The notes under the pieces were generated by a model, which saw only the letters and a program-made list of their open reading frames with translations, searched no databases and was not told where the DNA came from. The translations under genes and the position numbers were made by a program. A DNA stretch of 21,932 nt from an uncultured Oscillospiraceae bacterium (GTDB lineage Bacteria > Bacillota > Clostridia > Oscillospirales > Ruminococcaceae). Within the stretch, counting starts at the first letter, position 1, and each line of letters opens with the position of its first letter. The stretch spans positions 1 to 21,932 of the forward strand of contig CAKSZX010000013.1 in the NCBI GenBank assembly GCA_934526065.1. The letters run 5' to 3'. Shown in pieces: positions 1 through 6,675 of this stretch.

Positions 1-235
1 TCGTTTTTGACAACCCTCCTGTCGGCTTTGCCGACACCCTCCCTTACATGTTATGCCCTGTGGGTACAAGGAGGGCAAGTTTGCTGTATGTTTGGAATTA
101 TATTTTACAGCGGAAAACAGATTTGAATAGTTTGCTTAAACAATCTCTCAGTCAGCTACGCTGACAGCTCTCTTTACCAAAGAGAGCCTTACTGTTCGTT
201 CGGTTTAAAATGCCAATTTACAGCCAAACAATTTT

Positions 236-499
236 ACCAAAGAGAGCCGGCTTTGCGATTAGTTTGGGTTGTTGATTTATAGAGGAAAAACAGTTTAAAT
301 AATTTGAAATGAGGCGACCAATGGTCGCCCCTACGGTGTATCCGTGATTTATTTTTATCTGTTACAAGTAAATGTATTTGTAAATTTGCATCGTAGGGGC
401 GTTCATTGAACGCCTATGCAAACCGTAGGTTTGCACATAGACAACCCTCTGTCACTCGTAAAACTCGTGACATCTCCCTTAACAGGGAGAACAAGTTTT
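236..499 (+). repeat. Long direct repeat, copy 1
   Basis: This block is repeated at 593-857 with an offset of 357-358 bases and few mismatches. It carries a half type-B hairpin, then type C, type D and type F elements in the same order. It looks like a segmental tandem duplication of a repeat cluster and has no coding content. Confidence 0.85.
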
Positions 500-592
500 G
501 TTATCTGCCGGGATTGCTATTTTATAGCGGAAAATAGAATAAAACAATTTGCTTACTCAATCTCTCAGTCAGCTACGCTGACAGCTCTCTTT

Positions 593-857
593 ACCAAAGA
601 GAGCCGAGTTTGTGGTTTGTTTGAGTTGCTGATTTATAGTGGAAAAACAGTTTAAATAGTTTGAAATGAGGCGACCAATGGTCGCCCCTACGGTGTATCC
701 GTGATTTATTTTTGCCTGTTACAAGTAAATGTATTTGTAAATTAGCATCGTAGGGGCGTTCATTGAACGCCTATGCAAACCTGTGGCTTGCACATTGACA
801 ACCCTCTGTCACTCGTAAAAATCGTGACATCTCCCCTAACATGGAGAACAGGTTTTG
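593..857 (+). repeat. Long direct repeat, copy 2
   Basis: Second copy of the block at 236-499. Here the type-B element at its left edge is complete (558-605), so copy 1 appears to have lost or replaced the left half of that hairpin element. Confidence 0.85.
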
Positions 858-1092
858 CGGTTTGTTGAAGTTGTGACTTATAGCGAAAAATCGTTTTTGA
901 CAACCCTCCCGGTGTTCGCTAAACGCTCACACCACCCTCCCTTGCACAGGGAGGGCAGGTTTGCAGTTTGTTTGATTGGCTATTTTACAACGGGCAGAGA
1001 ATTTGAAATTTACTTTTTGACAGCCGAGGTTATGCTGATAAGAAGTATAATTATTTAAGAAATATCAAAAATTGTATAGCAAGATATAAATA

Positions 1093-2085
1093 TTAGATAT
1101 GATGCAGGCTGAGTGGCTCCGTTTTCCCGGTACTAAAATCGGTAACGGTAGGTTCCAAAGTGAGCAAATTGTACAGTTTACCGTTACATATTTCATAACC
1201 CCTGCCGCTTTGATATATAACCGGTGTTTCAATAATTTTGTTTTCGGCAATATCTATTAAATAATAGCTGTTATCGTCATGAAAATAAACATATTTTTCG
1301 TCATAATTTGAAAAATACACATTGTTATTAAATTCAGCTATTGTTTCAGTATTCTCACCGTTAAAGTCACATCTTTTTATTTGTAAATCTGCGGAAAAAT
1401 CATTTTTTGTACCTGTTACATAGTAAATATAATTATCTGTTAAAATAAAATATAAACTTCCGTATATAATGTCATTTTGCGGTGCGTAAATATCGCTGTC
1501 GATTAAGTGAAGTTTACCGTCGCCCAATTCCGTATTATCCAGATATTCGTATTCTTTTCCGTCAGTAGTACAATATAATCTTTTTACACTATCCGAAATT
1601 GACATATCAGGCTCGAAAGATAAAAGTTTAACTGTATTTTTATCTAAATCTTCAAGATGAATTTCATTTTTGTAAATATAAAAATCTGTCCAATTTATAC
1701 CATTATCGAGGTCGGTGAGCTGAGCCAAATATGTGAGATTTTCACCGTTTTTATCAATGCTGTACAGGCGGTTTACAGAGGAAAAGAAAATTTTATCATC
1801 TGTAACTGCGATTTTGTACATATTTATATTTTCATCTGTAAAAATTTCTTCATAATCATTTGAACCCACAGTTCCACGGTAGATAGAGTGATAATTCGCA
1901 AGATATGTATATTCTCCGTCCGCTTGAATAAGATAGTTGGTTATATTGTTGTAGTTGGAACTTACGGATTTTTGCGGTTCTGAACTGTTGTTTTGTGTTT
2001 GGCTGCTTGATTCTGCCGGGCTGACACACCCGGACAAAATAACTGTAAATAACATAATTGCGGATAAAAATTTTTTGTAAAACAT
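1093..2085 (-). CDS. Secreted lipoprotein, DUF5050-like beta-propeller
   Basis: A 330-aa protein. Residues 1-20 are a lipoprotein signal ending in the lipobox LSGC, so Cys20 should be lipidated and the protein tethered to the outer face of the membrane. A Ser/Asn/Gln-rich linker (about 21-45) follows. The rest is a series of short repeats such as DGEYTYLANYHSIYRG, DDKIFFSSVNRLYSIDKNG and DNYIYYVTGTKNDF, in which beta strands alternate with 'Y/L-IDKNG-N'-type turns. This pattern is typical of DUF5050-like propeller lipoproteins of Firmicutes. No catalytic motif is visible and the ligand is unknown. The ATG at 2085 is preceded by an AGGAGG site. The gene stands alone, with tRNA-Ser transcribed divergently. 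I see no clear terminator after its stop. Confidence 0.8.
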   Translation of the reverse strand: MFYKKFLSAIMLFTVILSGCVSPAESSSQTQNNSSEPQKSVSSNYNNITNYLIQADGEYTYLANYHSIYRGTVGSNDYEEIFTDENINMYKIAVTDDKIFFSSVNRLYSIDKNGENLTYLAQLTDLDNGINWTDFYIYKNEIHLEDLDKNTVKLLSFEPDMSISDSVKRLYCTTDGKEYEYLDNTELGDGKLHLIDSDIYAPQNDIIYGSLYFILTDNYIYYVTGTKNDFSADLQIKRCDFNGENTETIAEFNNNVYFSNYDEKYVYFHDDNSYYLIDIAENKIIETPVIYQSGRGYEICNGKLYNLLTLEPTVTDFSTGKTEPLSLHHI

Positions 2086-2093
2086 AGTATTTA

Positions 2094-2139
2094 CCTCCTA
2101 TGATATAAAAATTATATCAAATTTAGGCTTTAAATACAA
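2094..2139 (-). promoter_or_regulatory. Promoter and RBS of the lipoprotein gene
   Basis: On the minus strand a TTGTAT -35 (2134-2139) and a TATAAT -10 (2111-2116) are separated by 17 bases. An AGGAGG ribosome binding site (2094-2099) follows, eight bases before the ATG at 2085. Confidence 0.6.
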
Positions 2140-2273
2140 TAGAGTAAGGTGAGATTGGATTATATTTTATTCTGTAATATGGATTTTTCATTGCGCACCT
2201 AAGTTACTGCTTTTATTAAATCACATCTATTTACAACACAGAGATTTTTGAAAACAATTATATGAATTTTATC

Positions 2274-2302
2274 TTGACAAAATACAATTTTAAAGGTATA
2301 AT
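2274..2302 (+). promoter_or_regulatory. Consensus promoter of tRNA-Ser
   Basis: TTGACA (2274-2279) and TATAAT (2297-2302) are separated by exactly 17 bases. This is a perfect sigma-A consensus, about 20 bases before the tRNA. Confidence 0.9.
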
Positions 2303-2322
2303 AATAAAGCTTTAAACGCAAT

Positions 2323-2414
<92 letters not shown>

Positions 2415-2420
2415 AAACAT

Positions 2421-2449
2421 AAAAAGTCCGCTAAATTAGCGGACTTTTT
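2421..2449. terminator. Bidirectional rho-independent terminator
   Basis: AAAAAGTCCGCTAA pairs with TTAGCGGACTTTTT around a very short loop. The A/T tracts are symmetrical, so it can end tRNA-Ser on the plus strand and the element's leftward genes on the minus strand. Confidence 0.9.
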
Positions 2450-2456
2450 CTTTTGT

Positions 2457-2728
2457 AGTACGATTTTAGTACGATTTTTAATTTTTTGTTTTTTAAATCT
2501 GTCAAAGTTCTATTTCTTCTTGTGTTCGCTCAAACAGTCTATAAGCTGTTTGGGCATTTTTATTGTGCGAACATAACTTTTATTTTTGGGTAGTGTACTC
2601 CCTTAAAAGATTGCTTTCCAAATCCTTCGTCAAGTGGTGCGTTTGAGTTGCTTATCGCCAATATTGACTTTAACAATATACTGTGTCAAGCCGTCCTTGT
2701 TTTTCTTGTCTTGCTTGTAGTATGGCAT
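2457..2728 (-). pseudogene. Relic of a tyrosine-type integrase
   Basis: The ATG at 2728 opens a 32-aa reading frame beginning MPYYKQDKKNKDG and continuing TQYIVKVNIGDKQ to KRTT, with an in-frame TGA at 2630-2632. This matches the N-terminal arm-type DNA-binding domain of phage and ICE integrases. In the same frame, after another stop, comes GSTLPKNKSYVRTIKMPKQL and then LSEHKKK. This resembles the integrase stretch before the catalytic core (TPKTKxSxRTIxLP...L...HKK). The catalytic R/H/R/Y region is not visible, so the gene is internally deleted and dead. The start lies 9 bases after the stop of the 389-aa gene, the usual position of an integrase at the end of a leftward lysogeny operon beside its tRNA target. 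An exact 11-base tandem repeat (AGTACGATTTT, 2457-2467 and 2468-2478) lies at its distal end. Confidence 0.7.
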
Positions 2729-2737
2729 AGTTATGCC

Positions 2738-3889
2738 TCATTTCTTTTTGACCTTGTAATTTTTACCGACACACACCGAACACGGCGTTTTGTGTCCGAG
2801 GCGCTGTGCCTTTGTCAATGTACCGGAACTTACCGTTGTACAGTTGCGCAATGCCAAGCACATACGGTTTGAGTGAAAAGATTTTCCGTTTGCCGTCCAG
2901 TAAACATGTTTAGGGTCAACCGGCATAATATGCGATTGTGTGTGATAATGGTATATTTTGCGTGTAGGTTCAATGGTTTGTTTGGATTCTTCCTGCGCAA
3001 CTTCCTCGGGTGGTTGTTCCTCTTTTTCGACTGTTTCTTCAACTATTTCAGGCGTTTGTTCTGTTTCTTTGGCGGTAATGGTTGGATTTTTGCGCTCTTG
3101 CTCAATAATGTTGGTATATTCCTGCTCCCTCTTTTGAGCTTGTTCCTCTAGTTTCTCTCTTAAAATTATCCGAACTAAGTCATTTACAGTTGTTTGAGGA
3201 GCTTTTTGAATTTGGGACTTGCGTTTTATTTCCTCTTTTTGAGTTTTTTTCTGACTAATCATGGTTTGCATAATGATTATTAGTTGCAAAACTAACCATA
3301 TATTACGATAGATAGCAAACCGTTTTGTCGTATCAATATCAAAGTTATAAAAGTATTGCATAACAAGTGAAAAAACAAAAAAGGTATCTATTATAGGCTC
3401 ACAATATATTAAAGTGTCATTTGCATAATCTGTATTTATTTTAAAAATATTCAAAATAACAGAACGAAAACAAGTAACCAAAATCCGAAAATAAAAACCG
3501 ACAAGGACACCTGCGAATAGTGAGCACACAAAATTCAATATATGCCCTATAACGGTATACCTGACCGGTTTATCTTTTATTTCTTTCTCATAATTATAGT
3601 TGTCTGCCGGTTCTTCATAGTCATAATCGTAATTATAATCATAGTCATAATCATAGTTATAACCTCCGCCGTGGTTGCTATGGTCTGTTTGGTCGTCATA
3701 ATCGTAAGGACAATAGCCGTCAATGTGTTGGTGCGCAGGGTAGCCGTGGTGGTAGTGGTATTCACCGGTTTTCCAGTCATAATGTCCGCCGTATTCGTCG
3801 GTTTTGCCCGGGTGAGCGAAAGCTATAATCGGTATGGAAAATATTGCAACAGCGCAAAGGATAAGTGAGAGTAATTTGTTCGTTTTCAT
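2738..3889 (-). CDS. YHYH-motif membrane protein of the integrative element
   Basis: From the ATG at 3889 the protein is 383 aa; an upstream in-frame ATG at 3907 would add six residues. I prefer 3889 because MKTNKLLSLILCAVAIF starts a normal signal peptide and a GGAATGG site lies upstream. After the AFA cleavage-like site comes HPGKTDEYGGHYDWKTGEYHYHH, the YHYH motif found in many Firmicute mobile-element proteins. A low-complexity run of Tyr-Asp repeats (about residues 70-90) follows, then two or more membrane segments (about 115-205), and a Lys/Glu/Gln-rich, probably coiled cytoplasmic stretch. The C-terminal module contains YWTANGKSFHSNRMC, NCTTVSSGTL and CSVC, so it may be a small Cys/His metal or structural domain. 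Function is unknown. It lies between the cI-like repressor and the integrase relic, a classic prophage or ICE position. Confidence 0.75.
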   Translation of the reverse strand: MKTNKLLSLILCAVAIFSIPIIAFAHPGKTDEYGGHYDWKTGEYHYHHGYPAHQHIDGYCPYDYDDQTDHSNHGGGYNYDYDYDYNYDYDYEEPADNYNYEKEIKDKPVRYTVIGHILNFVCSLFAGVLVGFYFRILVTCFRSVILNIFKINTDYANDTLIYCEPIIDTFFVFSLVMQYFYNFDIDTTKRFAIYRNIWLVLQLIIIMQTMISQKKTQKEEIKRKSQIQKAPQTTVNDLVRIILREKLEEQAQKREQEYTNIIEQERKNPTITAKETEQTPEIVEETVEKEEQPPEEVAQEESKQTIEPTRKIYHYHTQSHIMPVDPKHVYWTANGKSFHSNRMCLALRNCTTVSSGTLTKAQRLGHKTPCSVCVGKNYKVKKK

Positions 3890-3916
3890 TTTTTTATTCC
3901 ATTCCACAAAAATTAT

Positions 3917-3953
3917 AAAAAGTTACAAAATTGTTACAATGGTGTAACTTTTT
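3917..3953. promoter_or_regulatory. Inverted GTTACA/TGTAAC repeats, candidate operator
   Basis: Three hexamers, GTTACA at 3922 and 3933 and TGTAAC at 3943, form inverted repeats. The outer arms AAAAAGTTACA (3917-3927) and TGTAACTTTTT (3943-3953) match over 11 bases. They lie between the divergent YHYH gene and the 51-aa ORF, where the rightward -35 would fall upstream of TATAAA (3968-3973). I infer repressor binding, perhaps by the nearby XRE protein. No footprint is implied. Confidence 0.4.
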
Positions 3954-4013
3954 ATGTCGGTATCAGCTATAAAATATTCAATAAAAGAGAGGATAATCTT
4001 ATTTCGTTTCGGT

Positions 4014-4034
4014 TTGCAACCTTTACGGTTGCAA
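4014..4034 (+). other. Leader hairpin before the 51-aa ORF
   Basis: TTGCAACC (4014-4021) and GGTTGCAA (4027-4034) pair around a five-base loop, just upstream of the AGGAGG site of the small ORF. There is no T tract, so it is not a normal terminator. It could stabilise or regulate the leader. Confidence 0.5.
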
Positions 4035-4062
4035 CTCAAAAAGTTATAGGAGGTAATCTCAA

Positions 4063-4218
4063 ATGAAGACACAGGCTACTAACAACAAACAGCAAGGCAA
4101 TAACAATAGCATTGATGCCAGAGAAGAGTTATTGGAAGAAGTTATGGAAATTTTTCGAGGTTTAAGCAACCGGGAATTGAAAAAGATTATATCCATAATC
4201 GAAAAGCCGTCTGATTAA
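4063..4218 (+). CDS. 51-aa helical protein of the integrative element
   Basis: The ATG at 4063 has a strong ATAGGAGGT ribosome binding site. The protein starts MKTQATNNKQQGNNNSIDAR and then becomes acidic and amphipathic (EELLEEVMEIFRG, SNRELKKIISIIEK). Its last 20 residues resemble the C-terminal helix of the convergent XRE repressor (TDKLRRLIKILKDE), which ends only two bases away. The small size, good RBS and position suggest a real gene that may interact with the repressor, for example as an antirepressor or small regulator. That role is speculative; I recognise no family. Confidence 0.6.
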   Translation: MKTQATNNKQQGNNNSIDAREELLEEVMEIFRGLSNRELKKIISIIEKPSD

Positions 4219-4220
4219 GC

Positions 4221-4568
4221 TTATTCGTCTTTAAGTATCTTAATCAACCGGCGGAGTTTGTCCGTCGGCATACTGCTTGCAAGCTCGGCAACGGTTTTTA
4301 TTAACTGCCGGTGCTCGGCTTCCTCCTGACCGTTAATGTCTTTGACATCGGCGGTCTTTTCTTTTGTGTCCGCTGCATTATCGGATAATAATTCGTCAAC
4401 GGATACGCCGAAGTAGTCGGCTATTTTTTGTAATGTTTTATAGGAGGGGTGGGCTGTTCCTTGTTTCCAGCGGGTAGCAGTGCCCGAAGAAAAGCCTAAG
4501 TCGTGCATAACCTTAGCAACTGAGATATTTTTAGACACACAAAGTGTACAAAGATTATTATAAAACAT
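4221..4568 (-). CDS. cI-like XRE-family repressor
   Basis: A 115-aa protein. Residues 1-61 form an HTH_XRE domain: NNLCTLCVSKNISVAKVMHD, then GFSSGTATRWKQG as recognition region, then TLQKIADYFGVSVDELL, the standard ending. A polar Asp/Lys-rich linker and a C-terminal helix (TVAELASSMPTDKLRRLIKI) follow and may serve for oligomerisation. The AAGGGG RBS sits eight bases before the ATG. It is transcribed away from the Cro-like HTH gene and antirepressor fragment, as in the genetic switch of temperate phages and ICEs. There is no peptidase domain, so induction would not be by LexA-like self-cleavage. Confidence 0.85.
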   Translation of the reverse strand: MFYNNLCTLCVSKNISVAKVMHDLGFSSGTATRWKQGTAHPSYKTLQKIADYFGVSVDELLSDNAADTKEKTADVKDINGQEEAEHRQLIKTVAELASSMPTDKLRRLIKILKDE

Positions 4569-4750
4569 TAAAATTACCCCTTAATTTTTATGCAACTAAA
4601 CAAAACTAAAAATCATGTATTAACAAGCGGTTGGTTTTGATTAGAACAAGCTTGTCAACAGGTTAAGGATTGTATCAAAAAATAAACCTTATATTTGTTT
4701 AAATAGTAACATTTATTCCACTATTTTGCAAGCAAAAAGAAAGGCGGTGA
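4569..4750. promoter_or_regulatory. Divergent switch region between cI-like and Cro-like genes
   Basis: This 180-base region separates the two divergent HTH genes and should hold both promoters and the operators. A perfect palindrome ACAAGCTTGT lies at 4646-4655, with a related half site ACAAG at 4623-4627. TTGACA on the minus strand (4653-4658) overlaps the palindrome. -10 boxes cannot be assigned with confidence. Confidence 0.45.
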
Positions 4751-4950
4751 GTGAGGCCTAAGTGGGTACTAAAAGCCCAGAGGGAAATGTACAAGTGGCG
4801 CATTACACAACATGACTTGCGGTGCAAGTTGGGAGTTTCGGACGCCCGAATATCGGGTATCTTTTCCGGCAGGCACACACCCCCCCGGAAATCAAAGGCA
4901 GAATATTACAAGCTATACAAGAGCTTATAGCAGAAAGGAAAGAGGAATGA
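4751..4950 (+). pseudogene. Cro-like XRE HTH gene, frameshifted at a C7 run
   Basis: A GTG at 4751, behind an AAGGCGG-like RBS, opens RPKWVLKAQREMYKWR and then ITQHDLRCKLGVS DARISGIFSGRHT. This is a clear XRE helix-turn-helix of the small phage regulator type. After the C7 run (4880-4886) the matching continuation, EIKGRILQAIQELIAERKEE, is in another frame and ends at TGA 4948-4950. That stop overlaps the ATG of the next gene (ATGA at 4947-4950). One extra C would restore a 66-aa protein with translational coupling. As written, the frame stops at a TAG near 4928. Either the gene is broken, it is phase-variable at the homopolymer, or the base call is wrong. Confidence 0.75.
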
Positions 4951-5882
4951 CAGAGTTACATGTATTTGAAAGCCCTGACTTCAGGGCGATGAGAACAACA
5001 GAAATTGACGGCAAACCGTATTTTTGCGGTGCCGATGCTGCTAATGCGTTATGGTATGCCAAGCCCATAAGAGCCTTTGTAAATGAGGACGGTAAAATTG
5101 TCTGCGTAATGCGAGATGTAACAAATATGGTCCCCGGTGAAGAAACACTTATTGACGAAAACGGCAATAAGCATTTCGAAAAATACGAAGCGTTTGTTAA
5201 GCTTCCTATTGTGGGCAGGCTTTGGGAATTTTATGACGAAGCACAAACAAAAGAAGCCCCGACAAAAGTCGAGAGCGTGAATATAGAGAGTACCGCCGTA
5301 AACGATAACCCTAAAATCCATACAGCCCGGGAAATGAAAGTTATCAACGAGTATAAAAATGCGGTTGACGAAAATTTTGTGAGCTACATAAACAAAGTAA
5401 AATCGGGTGAGTACGCCGGAGAGTATGCTGTAACTGAAACCAATCGGCGAACAGCACAGGCTATGCGTGAATTGACCGGGTTATCCAAGGTTGGCGAAAA
5501 AATTGTTGCAAACAAAGATACAATTACACATATAGAAAAACGACGTGGAGCAAATGGCAAAGCTAATAAAACCATGGCAGACATAAATGATATTGCAAGA
5601 TTGAAATATGTCATAGATAACTTTGATAACGCTTATTTATCATGCGAAACAACAACAGCTAAAAGGCTTTCCGACGGTGCCCGGGCACCTAAGGTTATAT
5701 TTTCTAAAAAGGTAAATGGTACATACCTTGTTGTTGAAGCTGTTTCTAATAGTAAATCAAATACAAACCTTATTGTAACAGCATATTTTGTCAACAATGA
5801 AAGTGAAATAGGCAAAATAAAAAAGAATGGGATATGTCTAAGGCTAAAAGTGATAATTCACAGTTGGCAGACAGACGGCTAA
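4947..5882 (+). pseudogene. Chimeric ORF: BRO-N antirepressor start joined to a MuF-C/PBECR-like domain
   Basis: I start this at ATG 4947, not at the in-frame ATG 4812, because 4812-4946 is the HTH gene read in the wrong frame. Residues 1 to about 40 (MTELHVFESPDFRAMRTTEI, DGKPYFCGADAANALWYAKP) match the start of BRO-N antirepressors, but the usual KLPxA..F..WV..EVLP end of that domain is absent. From about residue 120 (REMKVINEYKNAVDENFVSY ... TITHIEKRRGANGKANKTMA ... RLKYVIDNFDNAYLS ... APKVIFSKKVNGTYLVVEAV) it resembles the barnase/EndoU-like (PBECR) domain at the C-terminus of phage MuF proteins. I recall HG where this copy has KRRG, so a catalytic His may be lost. The last 17 residues (from about 5832) are out of frame after the A6 run at 5819-5824. 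Confidence 0.6.
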
Positions 5883-6391
5883 AACCGTTGGATCCCTATT
5901 CTTCTACCTCAACAATACCACATTCAACCCCGGAAAGTCAAGAGAAAAGGGTAGAAAATAGCGAAATCAATGTATCGGAAAGAGAAAATGAGGTTGAAAA
6001 GCTCAAAAAGCTGGAAAGCGAAGAAAGCATACAGGCGGATATTGAACGGATTGACGCCGAGAACAAGAACCTTGAAAAAGAGCTTGAAAACAACACCGAC
6101 GAACCTGACACTGATGAGAGCATAACAGTGCCGATGACCACAAGAGCGGCAAGGTATGAAATTGATGAAAAAACCGCAAAGACTGTAAGAGATATGCGCT
6201 CAATGCGAGAGTACAAGGCGGGCGAGGCCACAAGAGAAAATCAACGAGATTTGCGACAATTTCGTACGGCAGTTTATCTAAACTTCCAAACCGGTGTAAG
6301 ACAAAACTACACAGTATGGAGGCCAATTTTATGGCAAAAAGAAATGCAGATATGGACAGAGCCGGGAAAAATCGATTCTGCCCATTCGTAA
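5825..6391 (+). pseudogene. Downstream frame of the chimeric phage ORF (linker and tail)
   Basis: Reading continues here if one base is added at the A6 run (5819-5824): KEWDMSKAKSDNSQLADRRL, then PLDPYSSTSTIPHSTPESQE. This Ser/Thr/Pro linker fits the region after a MuF-C domain better than the upstream frame does. It is followed by a charged coiled-coil stretch (ERENEVEKLKKLESEESIQA, IDAENKNLEKELENN). An ATG at 5834 could start it independently, but there is no good RBS. With the repair the whole ORF from 4947 would be 481 aa. The last 30 residues overlap the next small ORF and its RBS and are probably not authentic. Confidence 0.5.
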
Positions 6392-6468
6392 CCGTTAAAA
6401 ATCTTATAGTCTGTGCCCTAATTTTATTTGCTAAGTTGCATAATCTTTGGGACAGTGCCGTCAAATAG
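6331..6468 (+). CDS. 45-aa hypothetical protein at the element's right end
   Basis: The ATG at 6331 has a GGAGG site (6318-6322) at ideal spacing. The product begins MAKRNADMDRAGKNRFCPF and ends with the hydrophobic VTVKNLIVCALILFAKLHNL. I recognise no family. It overlaps the coiled-coil frame above, and its much better RBS suggests that this is the translated frame here. Confidence 0.45.
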   Translation: MAKRNADMDRAGKNRFCPFVTVKNLIVCALILFAKLHNLWDSAVK

Positions 6469-6675
6469 AATCTTTTATATTTTTTCATACTCATAATTTT
6501 AAGAATATTACTAATATCATCACCGTCAATAGGCTTCTCGTTATTATTGTTTTAGTCATAACTTATTTTATTATAATGAGGATATTGGCAAATTTATTCG
6601 ACGGCAAATCACATAATATTATGTATAAAAATCCCACGCAATGCTGATTTGCGTGGGATAGTATTTTTAATTTTG
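6469..6675. other. Intergenic region with a weak membrane-segment ORF
   Basis: A TTG-started 66-codon frame (6447-6647) contains one hydrophobic segment (RLLVIIVLVITYFIIMRILA) but has no RBS and overlaps the 45-aa ORF, so I do not call it a gene. No copy of the tRNA-Ser 3' end, which would mark the other attachment site, is visible here. Confidence 0.5.
6631..6659 (-). terminator. Terminator of the xpt/SGNH operon
   Basis: ATCCCACGCAA (6631-6641) pairs with TTGCGTGGGAT (6649-6659). On the minus strand it is followed by TTTTTAT, directly after the stop of the SGNH gene. Confidence 0.85.

Larger units (their letters stand above)
1..1060. repeat. Intergenic repeat array 1 (no gene)
   Basis: I see no credible gene in this stretch; the short ORFs run through repeats. 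It holds hairpin elements also found at 13.2-14.6 kb and 18.9-19.5 kb. Type A (AACCCTCC, hairpin, CCCTCCCTT) lies at about 8-84 and 896-964. Type B (AATCTCTCAG, hairpin, CTCTCTTTACCAAAGAGAG) lies at 141-188 and 558-605, with a half copy at 236-248. Type C (GGCGACCAATGGTCGCC) starts at 311 and 668. Type D (GGGGCGTTCATTGAACGCC, then GCAAACCGTAGGTTTGC) lies at 392-439 and 749-796. Type F (GTCAC...GTGAC with a CTCCCTTA arm) lies at about 440-499 and 797-857. Spacers share a motif like TTTTATAGCGGAAAA. Confidence 0.85.

Noticed and set aside
3542..3868. Plus-strand Val/Ile-rich ORF opposite the YHYH gene
   Set aside because: It is the antisense of the Tyr-Asp and His codons of the real gene and has no RBS.
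4812..4946. N-terminal extension of the chimeric antirepressor ORF
   Set aside because: This stretch reads as a good HTH protein in the other frames, and the ATG at 4947 is preceded by AAAGAGGA. The extension is a wrong-frame product of the C7 shift.
6447..6647. 66-codon TTG-started ORF with a hydrophobic segment
   Set aside because: It has no RBS, overlaps the better-supported 45-aa ORF, and its composition follows the AT-rich DNA.
6391..6675. Second attachment site (copy of the tRNA-Ser 3' end) at the element's right edge
   Set aside because: No match to the TTCGAATCC...CTCTCC end of the tRNA is visible. It was probably lost or lies outside the recognisable scar.
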